This document shows, piece after piece, positions 22,598-34,500 of a stretch of DNA of 64,000 nt (positions are counted from its first letter, which is position 1; each line of letters starts with the position of its first letter). Both the position numbers and the translations under genes were made by a program. The stretch is from NCBI GenBank assembly GCA_948146395.1, contig OX411546.1, forward strand, positions 23,042,449 to 23,106,448. Direction: 5' to 3'. The notes beneath the pieces are model-generated. The model saw nothing but the letters and a program-made list of their open reading frames with translations. It had not been told where the DNA came from and ran no database searches. This DNA comes from Fragum whitleyi. Lineage: Eukaryota > Mollusca > Bivalvia > Cardiida > Cardiidae.

Positions 22598-24405
22598 GTT
22601 AATTATATGGACACTTACAACAGTGTTGCATTAATAATTTAAATACAAAATGCAATTACTTAGGCCGAAACAAACATACCATTTTTCTCCCTATATATAC
22701 TTCTGCATAAATCTCTGACTATTCATGTTAATCAAACAAATTCAATATACACAGCTACAGTAAGAGGTATAGGTGTATTTCAAAACCGAGCTCTGATGTA
22801 GGCGCTGAGTCCATTACCACAGGTATATCAGGTATATTTATAGAGCATATGACAGGAGACAGGAATTTAACCTTATCCCTTCATTGCAATCATGAAAGTA
22901 CATTTAAGTGAGTACTTCTTACTATTAAAGACAGGCAATAACTTTTGTTTGGAAGGTAAATCATACCTTTTTTTTTTAATAAAGTGTTGTTGAAACCTGT
23001 TTTATCTATTTTGACAAAATGGCACAGGAATCTAATGGTTAAAAGTAGATTTCACAGCTCACCGCACAATATCTACCTATATTTTGCTGGAATTTTTTTT
23101 TTTAACAATTCCGTAACAAACCTAATGCTGTGTGTACTCATTGAATGAGTACCAACAACATAAGGTTTCTTTGATAAATACAGAAATCAGACCAGTATTA
23201 AGCAATTATCTATACTACAGTGCACTAGGTCTGTGAAAAAGGGTTCAAAGAGTACTACCTGCAAGTGCTCAAAGTCTGCTGCAGGTGCTGGATAATAAAA
23301 TCTAGTAAAAATCAGGGCATTATTTTTGGCAAAAAGGCTTCCACAGAGTTATGCCCCTTTAGGAGCTGGATAGCTCTTGTGATTACACATGCCAATTTCA
23401 AGAAAATATCTTAAATAACAACAAAGATTGTTCCAATGTTAAAGTTTTCATGGCAATGCCAATAACACTTTGGTAATGCAAATGGCTGGACTTTTTTGTA
23501 TTAAAAATAGCCAAGCTCAAAATCAAATTTCTTCCACACCTCTTTTCAAACAAATCATTTGAACAGTGACATGAACTGATTACAAAATATAAATATGCTG
23601 CCTTAAACAATACATTAACAAAGAAACAAAAACAAACTCTAGAAATAACTATTCATTTCCATCTATCAAACAGACATTTATTTTACTTTAGACTTAATTG
23701 TTTAATCCCCTAAAATATTAGGGGCAAAGCAAAACATTGATTTGAGACTAAAGCTATGGTGTCAGATAACTGGTACCAACACCTAATAAATCAATATTAG
23801 TGGTTTCCATCAATTGTCGTGCCTTCTGATTGGCTGAAAAATTGGTTTTATTCCTCAATGAAAACAATTTCAAGTACACAGTTGTTTTCAAAGCTTGCAC
23901 ACAATTTTTTCAGGTTTCAGTGTGAAACGACCTTTTGTTGAAATAATAAAAAGGAAAATATTAATCAGTAGAATTCTTAATACTATACAAGATACACCAT
24001 TGAAAATTTGAGTGATAAAATCCTGTTTTCACCCTAAGATTTTTTTCTCAAGGGAGTCAAAATGACCTTTTGGAGTAATTGCTAAGGTCAAAATAGGATA
24101 TTTTCAGATTTTTGAGGGTCAAAACGAGCCCTGTATAACGGGTCCAGTACCTAAACCACTAATGATATTACCTTAGCTCCAAAATAGACCAAATTCAGTC
24201 TCTTATTTTTTGGAAAAAACATAAGCATTATATATTGATGAGAAAACTCTACAACAGTCAGGTGAATATATAATGGGTAATATGAATTGGAAAAATATCT
24301 TGGAATGCAAGATTTGAAAGTTTCTGAGATATTCAGTTGTCCTTCACAATAATATTGTCCTTAAGACTAAAATGTTTCATCTTCAGTTTGAAAGAAATTG
24401 TATAC
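22598..24405. other. Intergenic, no supported gene
   Basis: It contains a small hairpin TGTGTACTCATTGAATGAGT (near 23130) with ACCAACAACATAAGG, a relic of the CCTATGT family. Otherwise only short frames. Confidence 0.45.
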
Positions 24406-25121
24406 AGGGGTGTGGTTATACAGATTTTCTCCACTTGTCCTTGGACAAGTAAAAGTCAATTTGCCTCTTGTCCAGGATTAAAATAAACTGGCCCACAAAA
24501 AATTGAATTGATAAATATTGAAAAAAAAACAAAAACATGGTCTTTAATGAAGAAAATGATGTAACCCAGAATTTTCTTCACTAAAGACAATGTTTTTTCC
24601 CCTTTGATACAATAAAAGGATGACTTTTCTCCTAAATCTTTTTAGTACTGTATCAAGATTTGCTCTGGTATTTACTTGTCCATGGACAAGTTGCCCGCAA
24701 GTGGAAAAGCATGTGTCAGACAAGACGGTCATGCAGGGTTTTAAGGGACGCAGGTTTTACGAGTCTAAGACTCTCAATTATTTAGCCAGGACCCTGTAAA
24801 AAACAAAATGTGAGTCCCAAGGACCCTCTCGGGATCAGCTTCAGAAAAGAATTGAAGACTGTTTTATGCAGTCTTCAATTCTTTCCTGAAGATGAGCCCC
24901 AAATAGTCAATATTTAGACAATATTTTCTTAACCTTTAACCAGGGAATAGCTCTAAATTCATACAAAACAGATTTAATGCTTAAAAGAAATAGTCTTTAC
25001 CTCAAACAGGGACTCCCAAACTTTATGAAAGGACCCCTAAGATCCCAATTATCGAGTCTTTTGGACCCAGTTTTGATAAAATCAGGCTAAAACCATGCGG
25101 TCATGGGAATTCCATACCCTT
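24406..25121. mobile_element. ACTTGTCC inverted-repeat element, copy 2, split by an insertion
   Basis: The left end AGGGGTGTGGTTATACAG and right end GGGAATTCCATACCCTT are about 390 bp further apart than in intact copies, because the hAT-like element at 24734-25097 lies inside the right arm. Confidence 0.65.
24734..25097. mobile_element. hAT-like non-autonomous element with 8-bp target duplication
   Basis: The flanking direct repeat CGGTCATG is exact (24726-24733 and 25098-25105). The termini CAGGGTTTTAAGG and, reversed, CATGGTTTTAGCC fit the CAGGG-type ends of hAT transposons, which make 8-bp duplications. No transposase frame. A hairpin GAATTGAAGACTG / CAGTCTTCAATTC lies inside. Confidence 0.75.
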
Positions 25122-25675
25122 GATTGTAGATACATTTTTGTCACCCATAAATGATGTATTGTTTTACATTAATATCTTTTACTTTTTTTTGGTTATTCCA
25201 GTCTTCCTTAAGGAAGAAGAGAAGGGAAAACAATGCTGGTCGTTCAGATTTACAAATCCTTAAGTATAATAATATCCACACTATAAAGCTTTGTATAAAA
25301 TTGATCAGTCTCACCATTCGCGCCGTACATTTACTAATGCCAGAAAGGCCACCCCGATTTCATGACTAGATACACTTTGTGTATGGTCACTGCATAAAAT
25401 CATTTAAAATGTCTCTAACTATAAAACAATATGAAATACTTAACAAGATAAAATTTTTATGTCTTGCAAATGAAATATTTCCTTCATTTGTTTGCTAGCC
25501 TATTGAATTTATCTGAACTTTTAATAAAAAGATTAAAACTAAAAAGAAAAAAAATTCTCAAGATTCTTGTTTTTTTTTTTCAAATGAAAAGCATGCAAAC
25601 ATTATCAAAAATATATCCAATTGCAGTTTTATCAACATAAAGCAGATACTCTGTACCAAATAACAAGTTTTTGAC

Positions 25676-25815
25676 TTAGATACGAGCTACAGATAGAGGG
25701 GGCATTTCGATTTTCAAATATAAATATTTCAGCAATTCTTGCTCAAACCCTATGTTAAGGATACTCATTTGAATAGTCTCACTAATACAATACAAATGAG
25801 TACCCATAACATTAT
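25676..25815. mobile_element. CCTATGT-palindrome element, copy 2
   Basis: The outer motif GAGCTACAGATAGAGGGGGC is followed by CCCTATGTTAAGGATACTCA and the inverted AATGAGTACCCATAACAT. Confidence 0.6.
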
Positions 25816-25817
25816 TA

Positions 25818-25957
25818 GTTATACGGTTTCTTGCCGGGGTATATGACGATTTATTCCCGGCTGGAAAAATGATGTCACCCGAGCCGTAGGCGAGGGTTGA
25901 CATCATTTTTACAGCCGGGAATAAATCGTCATATACCCAGGCAAGAAACCGTATTAC
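25818..25957. repeat. Near-perfect 60-bp-arm palindrome with GC-rich loop
   Basis: The left arm runs 25818-25877 (GTTATACGGTTTCTTGCC at its start) and the right arm 25898-25957. The loop contains CCCGAGCCGTAGGCGAGGGT, itself partly self-complementary. Few mismatches between arms suggest a recent origin or copy-correction. Confidence 0.75.
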
Positions 25958-26812
25958 GAATTTATTATACATCAAAGTTTGGGGCTAAATATCTGTTCTA
26001 GCCTATTTTAGGCGTTCGTATAAATCGATTTCTTTTAAACCACCAATATCCCTTAATGCGCCCCTATGAAAAGTAAACATGTACAAAGTGACGTCATATA
26101 TAGTTGTGACGTCACACTACTACACTCTGCGCTATTGTGATATGGAAGGGTTCGTTGGCTGAAACTGCGAGAAACTTGGCACTTTAAATGGACAGATTTG
26201 TACAAATTTTAGGTATTTATTGACATCTATATCATGTTTTATTTGCACATTATAAACTGACATCCTTTTCAACTGTATCCTAGTGTGAATATTCGGGTCG
26301 TGTAATCAGCGAAGCGAGAGAAACATGGCTGCCATAACCTTTCGGATTTTTTGTCCATGTTCACGTCGAGGCGCCTTAAGGAAACATTAGAGGTAATACC
26401 GGAGCGGCCGTAGATATCAATGTTTGTCAGGACAACATTAACCAATGAAAATGCTAGAATTTTCTTTTGCAGTATAATAAAGGGTTTTGTTAAGAAATAA
26501 AGATTTTAGACTTGATTTACCCCCTCTTATTTGTACCTATCTTAGATCTCTCAGATCACCATATAGGCTAGTCATTGAAGTCAATATTGGTGGCTTAGCA
26601 CAAAACAGATGAAACTGACCACATGTTAATACGCAGTTACAAATGTTTTGAGCTAAACCAACAATATGAATAAGCCAAACATTGTCCACTAGGCTAAAGA
26701 GACAACCAAAATTGTAGTTAGATCCTACTTACACAAATAATTGCATCTATCTAATTCATTGGAAAAAAGATTATGAGGAAAACCTAGTTTTTAATTCTTA
26801 GTATCTACTTGT
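25958..26812. other. Downstream flank of E2F7/8, no supported gene
   Basis: Two TGACGTCA palindromes occur near 26090 and 26105, with a short GCGAAGCGAGAGA stretch near 26310. No coding frame of note. Confidence 0.4.
26790..26795 (-). terminator. Candidate poly(A) signal of E2F7/8 (ATTAAA)
   Basis: ATTAAA reads on the minus strand about 335 bp after the stop codon. Canonical AATAAA hexamers appear further on, at 26238-26243 and 26216-26221. The true 3' end is unknown. Confidence 0.2.
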
Positions 26813-26976
26813 TTAAGGTAGTGGACCCGTAATAGTTTTGCAACATTTCGGAACCCATGATCTTTCACACTGTTGACTGAAGTTTCCTAGAAAAAATCAT
26901 TAGGAAATCTTGGTTAACAATGTTAAAGTGATTACTTCCAAAATTTTGCAAAACTATTACAGGTCCACTACCTTAA
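26813..26976. mobile_element. TTAAGGTAGTGG palindromic MITE, copy 4
   Basis: TTAAGGTAGTGGACCCGTAA to TTACAGGTCCACTACCTTAA. The ends are the best preserved of the four copies. It lies in the E2F7/8 3' flank or UTR. Confidence 0.78.
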
Positions 26977-27025
26977 ATGCTCCCAATTGTGGACAGTCAA
27001 ATTATTCGACGTTGGGCCATAAAAA

Positions 27026-27073
27026 CCTCGTAACTACAGCTTATTCAAGCTGAAGTTACGAGGTTTTTACTCT
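27026..27073. repeat. Hairpin CCTCGTAACTACAGCTT
   Basis: AAAACCTCGTAACTACAGCT and AGCTGAAGTTACGAGGTTTT form arms of about 21 bp around a 4-base loop, 55 bp after the E2F7/8 stop. It probably lies in the 3' UTR. Confidence 0.7.
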
Positions 27074-27127
27074 CCAACAAAGAATTGTTATTTGGTACAA
27101 GTAATCACTGGAGAGTTGTATAAAGAA

Positions 27128-28530
27128 CTATGTCAATGCACCAATATTTTGAGTTACAAAGACCTCCTGTAGATTAGTGTTGGGTGATGCAATGGTGATT
27201 CTCGAACCATTAGAAACAGTAGCTGATACCGGAATGAACCCTCCTGGGGCTCTATTTAACAGAGTGGAAGGGGAGGATTTGGGCTGTTGGGGCGGGACTA
27301 TCTGGGATGCTGGGTTGGGAGAGAGGGTAGCTTTGGTTGGTACTGGTCGCAAAAGAGTGGTGGCCGAGTTGGAAACCTTACCATGGTGAGCCTGAATCAG
27401 TTGGACATTAGACAGGGCAAAGTTGTTGTTGTTTGTGTTAGGGATAGTGTATGCAATGATCTGGTCCTTCCCTGTGGTTGGCTGAGCCAGGTTGGATCCG
27501 TCCACTAATTGTAATATTTGACCCCTGGTGTCTGGCACATATTGTACTGGTATAGAGACAGACTGGGCCAAATTTGCATCATTGCCCTGAATATTGATGA
27601 AAGGTAGTGTCACGAAGTTTGATGCTGATACATTTACATGTCTTGCAGTTGGACTAGAGATGGTCAGGGTTTTTAACTTTGAAGGCTGACCTTTGGGCGA
27701 GGATTCATTGATAATAATCTCAATTTTCTTGGATTTGGCAGGTTCAGAATTGGGTGATTGAGCAATGATAGGGGACAACTGGTTTGGAGCATCCCCACTA
27801 GGGGCCATTACCACAGTCTGAGATGGGTTGACAAACTCTGGGGTCAGATGAAGGGCTCGCTGAGGGGATGGTTTTGCATCAGAGGATGTCTTCCTTTTCA
27901 GTCTTGACAACAGGGTCTCTGAAAGCATAGCAGAAGGTTTATCTTTGGATACAGACACCGGAGATGAGAACTCTAGTTTGACCCGTTTTTCTGCAGGAAT
28001 AGAATCACTTGGTGAGACTGGACGTTTAATACCACACATATCAGACACATTACCATTAACTATAGGAGTCTTTTCATTAATTTCCTTCATGTCCTCAACT
28101 TGTAGGAGGTTTTCAGTAGCAACAACCACCTCCTCTACTGGAGAAGACTGAGTCGTTGCATCAACAACTGTTGCTACATCCTTATTGACGGGAACGGGCA
28201 CTTTGAGAGACCGAAGGACGGCATCAATTTGTTCCTTGGTGAGAGGTATAACTGATGACTGTTTATCGTTACCCATAGGTTTGTAGGCAGATTTTATAAT
28301 GATTGCTTCTGCTCTCTGAACCTTTCCCTGTGGTGGCTTCCCTACAAGTACCTCTTGGCCATCTGCAGTTTTACAGCGGTATGCTTTCCTAACGAAGCCT
28401 TTAGTTGGAAGTTTGTTTTCTGATTGGTCTAAACCATTCTCGGAGATTCTCATATGTCCTCGAATGATGCCAGCAGGGCGCTCTGCTGTTAAATTCTTGA
28501 GTTCAATGTAACTCCTACCGTTTTCTTCAT
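27128..28530 (-). CDS. E2F7/8: E2F7/8 terminal coding exon (C-terminal regulatory region)
   Basis: After acceptor ATCTTTTTTCAG the frame is open for 466 codons to TAG. It begins [14 protein letters not shown] and includes a basic segment ([20 protein letters not shown], perhaps structured) and a basic PAEKRVKLE stretch that could be a nuclear localisation signal. It ends in long Ser/Pro/Thr/Gln/Asn-rich sequence. Low complexity in this region is usual for E2F7/8. It is the longest open frame in the window. Confidence 0.95.
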
Positions 28531-31500
28531 CTGAAAAAAGATAAATACATCAAGCCCGAGGTTATAAAACTTTTCTCATTCTCAATTCAAACTTTTCTCA
28601 AATTTCTATTTGAGATTAGAGCGGTAAATCTGTTTTAATACTCATTTTATGGTTTTCACATAAAAGATAATATTAATAAGTCGTTATAAGTTATAAATAA
28701 CAACTTATCAATATTATCTTTAGTTTTCATACATTTATTCAAATTTAAAATTTGGGAAAATTCTGGGTTGAGCCTGCAAAAGTTTTATAACCTTGGGCCC
28801 TGATGTTTCAATCAACCACATTTGTACAATTTTATTTGTTTTGCTTTTTCACAAACCACAAGTTTGTTACACAGAAACTAGGTGTATACACACAAACAAA
28901 TGTATAAACAGCTGAAGATTTAGAAATTGACCTTCATAAATGAAAATGACCTTGTCACTTGATCTTCAACTTAGTATCAACAAATTGAGAATTCAGTGCA
29001 AGACTGTACTAAGTGTATATAGAGTGTATATACACTTGAGACTAGTCTTGCGCTAAACCCTCAAAATGCTTATCAATGAGAGTTAACATCAATTTTAAAA
29101 TGAGCATCATACCTTTAGTAGGCATTTAATAGAAATTTGATCCTTTTTTCATAAGATTTGTAGATGTTGGACATTTGATAGGAAACCTAGATCTCATCAC
29201 ATGACCTTGGTGCATATCATTTTGAGTTTCATAGCCTGAGAGACAAACATAAAACCAAATGAACCTCATCAATTCAATATTGAATATGTGATAATAGACA
29301 GATTTTGTAAAAAATAATGCACTTTTTCTTCAATGTTTTTCGTGGGTCATTGAGAAATAACAGTAGATTATCATTTGATAAACTCATTCCCCAATCAGTC
29401 AAATTATCAAAAACTTAAACCTTGCTTAGTACATTTCACTCCTATGTTATCTAGAATTCTTTAAGGCATAATCATATGTTTTTAAGTAAGATGGATTGAT
29501 ACTTCATTTTGTTAACCTAAAAAGCAATATTTTCACTTGTGGCTCTGCCACTCATGTAAATATTTCTTTTGTTGTTCACTCAATGAAATATAAATAGATC
29601 TTTCACTGAAACAAATGATCTTAAGATTTGACCCTTTGACTCTTTTGGACCCTATTTTGACTCCAAATTAAAATCTTGGAAGTATTTTGCATGCCTCAAG
29701 GACCATATCTGTGAAGTTTGGTCAAATTCTGTCAAGTAGGATCAGACAGAATAAAAATCTCACCTAGAGCACTTTGTGCTTTGAACTTAAAAAGGCACTT
29801 ACAATAGTTTTGCATGAAGCCCATGAAAAATAAGTGCTTTCTGAAAGCAGTTAAAAAAGGACACCAAATTGCCTGTACCTTTAACTTGCGATTTTTCTGG
29901 ACTAGATGGTGCGGATGCATTCAGTCTGTCAGTCTCCACAGCTGCAACAGCACAGAGGTGTTCAAAAGACGCATGTCGCGAAAACTTTCCCACAGAACAA
30001 CTGTCATCAGATTCTATCAAATAAATGTTGCAACAATTATATTTTGAACTTGTGCCATACATATGACTTACCCTGCGTTAAGCATTCACCAAATCTACAA
30101 ATCTTTAGAAATAGTACACCCTCCCAAACCCAGACAGTTTTAAAAGGTTATAAGTATAAGGTGATAGATATAACTGATTAAAAGATAACCATTTAAAAGG
30201 AAACCTTCCTTATTAACAAAGTTGAACTTTTCTCATTCTAAAATAAAATTTGTTGTTGGTATATTGAATTGCAATGGAAACTCCATCTTTTTTACATTGA
30301 TAATAATTGTATAAACTTGTAATAACTTTATACTGACCCATCAATACAATTTCATTACCCTTAGATTTCTGACATAAGATAGACAACTATTGTTCTAAGT
30401 GTAGTAGGGATGTGGAAATACAGATTTTCTCCACTTGTCCCTGATCAAGTAAAAGATGATTTTCTACTTGTCCAGGATCGAAATCAACTTGTCCACAAAA
30501 AAGGAAAATGGATAGATTTTGAGAAAACATTGTTCAATTTTAAAAGAAAAAATGCTGGGATTTAGCATTTTCTTCATTAAAAACGTTTTCTATCCTTTTT
30601 CAAAGATTTTGTAGTACCATTTCTAAGTATTTACTTGTCCTCAGACAAGTGGTCTCATAAAATTCACCTGTCTGCAGGGAGAAAAGCCCATTTGGGACAA
30701 GATGGGCATGGGAATTCCACAACCCTGAGAAGAAATGAAACATGCTATCGCGTCCTTGGAAAGCAGATAGATACAGGTCTACAATGTTTTTGGACCAGCC
30801 TGTCAAACTAAGGATAAAAAAAATACTTGAGCCTGTGTGTGACATTTCCATAAATTTCATATGTCCGTGATATAAAAACTTTGGGTAGCCTGGACAATCA
30901 CAGTGCATTAAAATTAATTGTTGGTTGTGAATGACAACTTTAAGCCCGTAGCCTTCTATTGAGTGTATAGTTAAGACTGATCAGACTGTGCGGTGGCACA
31001 GGCTGATTTGAATCTCAACGTTGCACACATGTGAAATTGTTGGAAATGTCACATACAGACTCACTTACCTTTGGTTTCAGTAATTACTTTGGAAACTGGC
31101 TTTATGTTGGAGTAGGAACTCATTATTTTGGCAACTGAAATAAAGGAAGATGATTGATAACTTCAGAAATGCTGATTGATAATCCCTAATTTGCTTTTGT
31201 GACAAATGAATTTAATATATTTTTCTGAACTTACCACCAGTCAATTAAGAAAATATTCAGGCTATATACACTATTCTAGACTAGGTTAACATCAACATGT
31301 TTCGAACGACAACTGAATAACAGATTTTTTTTCTCACCCTATAATAACAATTCTTTGCTTTTAGAAGCAAAACCGACTGTAATTTTCACAGTAACTACAC
31401 AAACACATTTCATTTAGAATGTACTATTAGATGCCTGATCTTAAGTATGTGAAAAACTAGAAAGCCATGAATGACTTGAGTCGCTCCACAGGCTTGAAAT

Positions 31501-34500
31501 TCTTGTAATAGCAAATCTAAGTTTTAACTAGATTTTTAGATATTTTGGGCTCTACTCAGATGTTGAAATGATTTTCAAAGTTTCCACTATATTACATATA
31601 GAGAAATGACCGCGGCCCATAAAAGACATATTTTTCATCTAATGACAATAATCCTTGGCTGCATGATAATGGGTCACCCAAGGATCATACTTATGTATTT
31701 TGATTGATATTCATCAGTTACAATCTGAGAAAATGATTTTCAAAGTTTCCACTATATAACATATAGAGAAATGACCTCCGCCCATAAAATACATATTTTT
31801 TATCCGATCACAATAATTTTTTGTAAACTGTTAATGGGTCACTCAAGGAGCATTCTAGTGAAATTTGGTTGATATCCATTCATTACATTCTGAGAAAATG
31901 ATTTTCAGAGTTTCCACTATATAACATGAGAAATGACCTCCGCCCATAAAATACATATTTTTCATCCTATCACAATAATTTTTGGTAGACTGATAAAGGG
32001 TCATCAAAAGATTATTCATGTAAAATTTAATTGGTATCCATCAATTAGAACCTGAGAAATGTCCATTTTTACCATATTTGGAAATTAGCTACGCCCATTA
32101 AATCCATGTTTTTCATTGGATCAAAATTTCTTGAACAACTTTGAAAGAGGGTCACCTTTGATCATTCCTGTGAAGTTTGGTTGAAATTCATCCAGTAGTT
32201 TCTGAGAAGATTTTTAAAGAAAAAGTTTACGACCGGACTGACGCAACGCCATGACAATAGCCCCAGTGGCTTTCAGCCAGTGGAGCTAACAAGGATACCC
32301 AGGGCTCGTGTTTGACCCTGAAACAAGAATTTTGACCCCCCCCCCCAAAAAATCCCATTTTGACCCTAAAAAATTTCCTGCAGTGGGTCATTTTGACCCA
32401 CTGAATTTCCAGTGGTGCAATCTATGCAATATAAAAGATTATAGATCAATTGTTTCTTCATACTTTAACAAAAGATCTATATTAATGAAACAACATAAAC
32501 AATAAAGTGTGTCTATAATTTATTGTTTTTGTTGTTTCTGAGTTACATAAATCACTTTAAAGACTGATATGTTTTTATGTTTTGCTCTTTTTTGACCCCT
32601 ACAAAACCAGTTTTGACCCCAAGAATTTTATGGTCAAGGGGTCAATTACACCAAATTTATAAAGCTAGCACAAGTCCTGGATACCTCTAGTGACTATGTC
32701 AGAAAAAAAAAACGATTCAATAAACTACAAATTGAATCTATCTTACCATCTACAAAACCAGTTTTGACCCCAAGAATTTTATGGCCAAGGGGTCAATTAC
32801 GCCAAATTTATAAAGCTAGCACAAGTCCTGGATACCTCTGGTGACCAGAGTGACTATGTCGCAAAAAACAATTGAAAAACTGCATATTGAATCTATCTTA
32901 CCATTTTCATTCTGTATGCAATCCAACATGGAATGTCTTGAGGTAGGTCTATGACAACCGTCACTACAACATGCTGAAAACAAATAAGACATCAATTAGT
33001 TTGTAAAATGTATATTGTACAATGTTTGTAAAACACTTATGCCCCCATAAAAGAAGGTCAAAAACTCACAAAATATGATGAGTAGAGTTATGTTTTTTGT
33101 GCCCTGTTAAGTTTCATGATTCTAGCTTGCATATTTTTGAGATATTCTTTTTGAGATAAAAAAGGGTCTACGGACGGACTGACAGACAGACGGGACCTCT
33201 AGATTGACAGTCTGTGGCTCTACCAACTGCGCTATGACTGTGGTTCCCTCTGCTTCAACAGGGAGCATAACAATAAGCCATTTTTAAAAAAAAATATTTT
33301 CTGGTTCTTGGGAGAACTGACCCATTTGTTCTCAGAATTGGAATAGGAGAATTGACCCAATTGTTCTCAAATTTTGTAATAAAAATAAAATGACCTTTCA
33401 CAAATTAATTCATTGATGTTTTTTGACATATCAACAGTAACTACAAGAGAGAATTTTATTGGAGGAATCATCTAGGTAGTGATTAAGTGAAATACTATTT
33501 TTATTTAATTCTTTTTTTTAATTCTAACTACAGGATAAACTACAGTATTAATGTCACTTTAATTTTCTTTCTTCCTGTTTGCTCTGTTTGAATTATCCAG
33601 AGAAACAGAAAATAAGTACATTGTAATTAACTTCCGACATTGATTTTGACCAACGTAATTCAAGACTAAGCAAAAATTGAGCAAGTAATTCAAAACATGA
33701 TCATATAATCTGACTATGAGCATGCACATTTTTCAGCTAAATAACAATAAACTCATTAAGATCAGAGACACTCCTCTGACTTATCAAATTGTTTGTTGTA
33801 AACAGCTGCTTGTCACAAGACAATCTAAAGAATAAGCAAGGGTTCAGATATAAATCTGATAAAAGCCTATGGCACAAGGAAAATCTTTGCAAGATACAAT
33901 CATGAATAAAGATACCATATCTTAAATAAACGAGAAAATAAGAAGTCTATCTGCAGCAGATCAAATGCCAGGGGCAAGATGACAAAAAAGAAGCATATGA
34001 CTGACACCTTAGCCTCGTGAATATCAGTGTCTATTCTAGGAAGGGGATTGCGCATTTTAGCACATACTTTTGAAAAAAAATCCCCCATATTTTATAAGAT
34101 GATGGGGGATTTATTTACATAGAGAATGAGCAAAAAATTCCATCTTTTAGGCAACATTGCCAATTTTCAACGAAATTCCCCCCTACTTTTTTAATCCTAG
34201 AATAGGCACTGGAATGAGATAATTAAGAAGAGCATGTGGTGTAGGCCAAGATCAGACACTGTGCAGGAACATCTTGGTCTATTCTGTCTGCCAAAGCTTA
34301 GTGAACAGTAGGATTATGCTATAAACAAGTGTGACGCTTATAGATAGTAATAACACTTATGTCAAACAATCAGATTATACCTGGGTACAAGGTTACAAAA
34401 CTTTTTTCATGCTGAATTGAGAATTTTCTCAAATTTAGAATTCAAATAAATGTATGAACAAATAAGAAAACATTAATAAGTTGTTATTTATAACAACTTA

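Noticed and set aside
33186..33245. Functional tRNA gene
   Set aside because: Only the A-box half resembles a tRNA; no B box or acceptor stem pairing.
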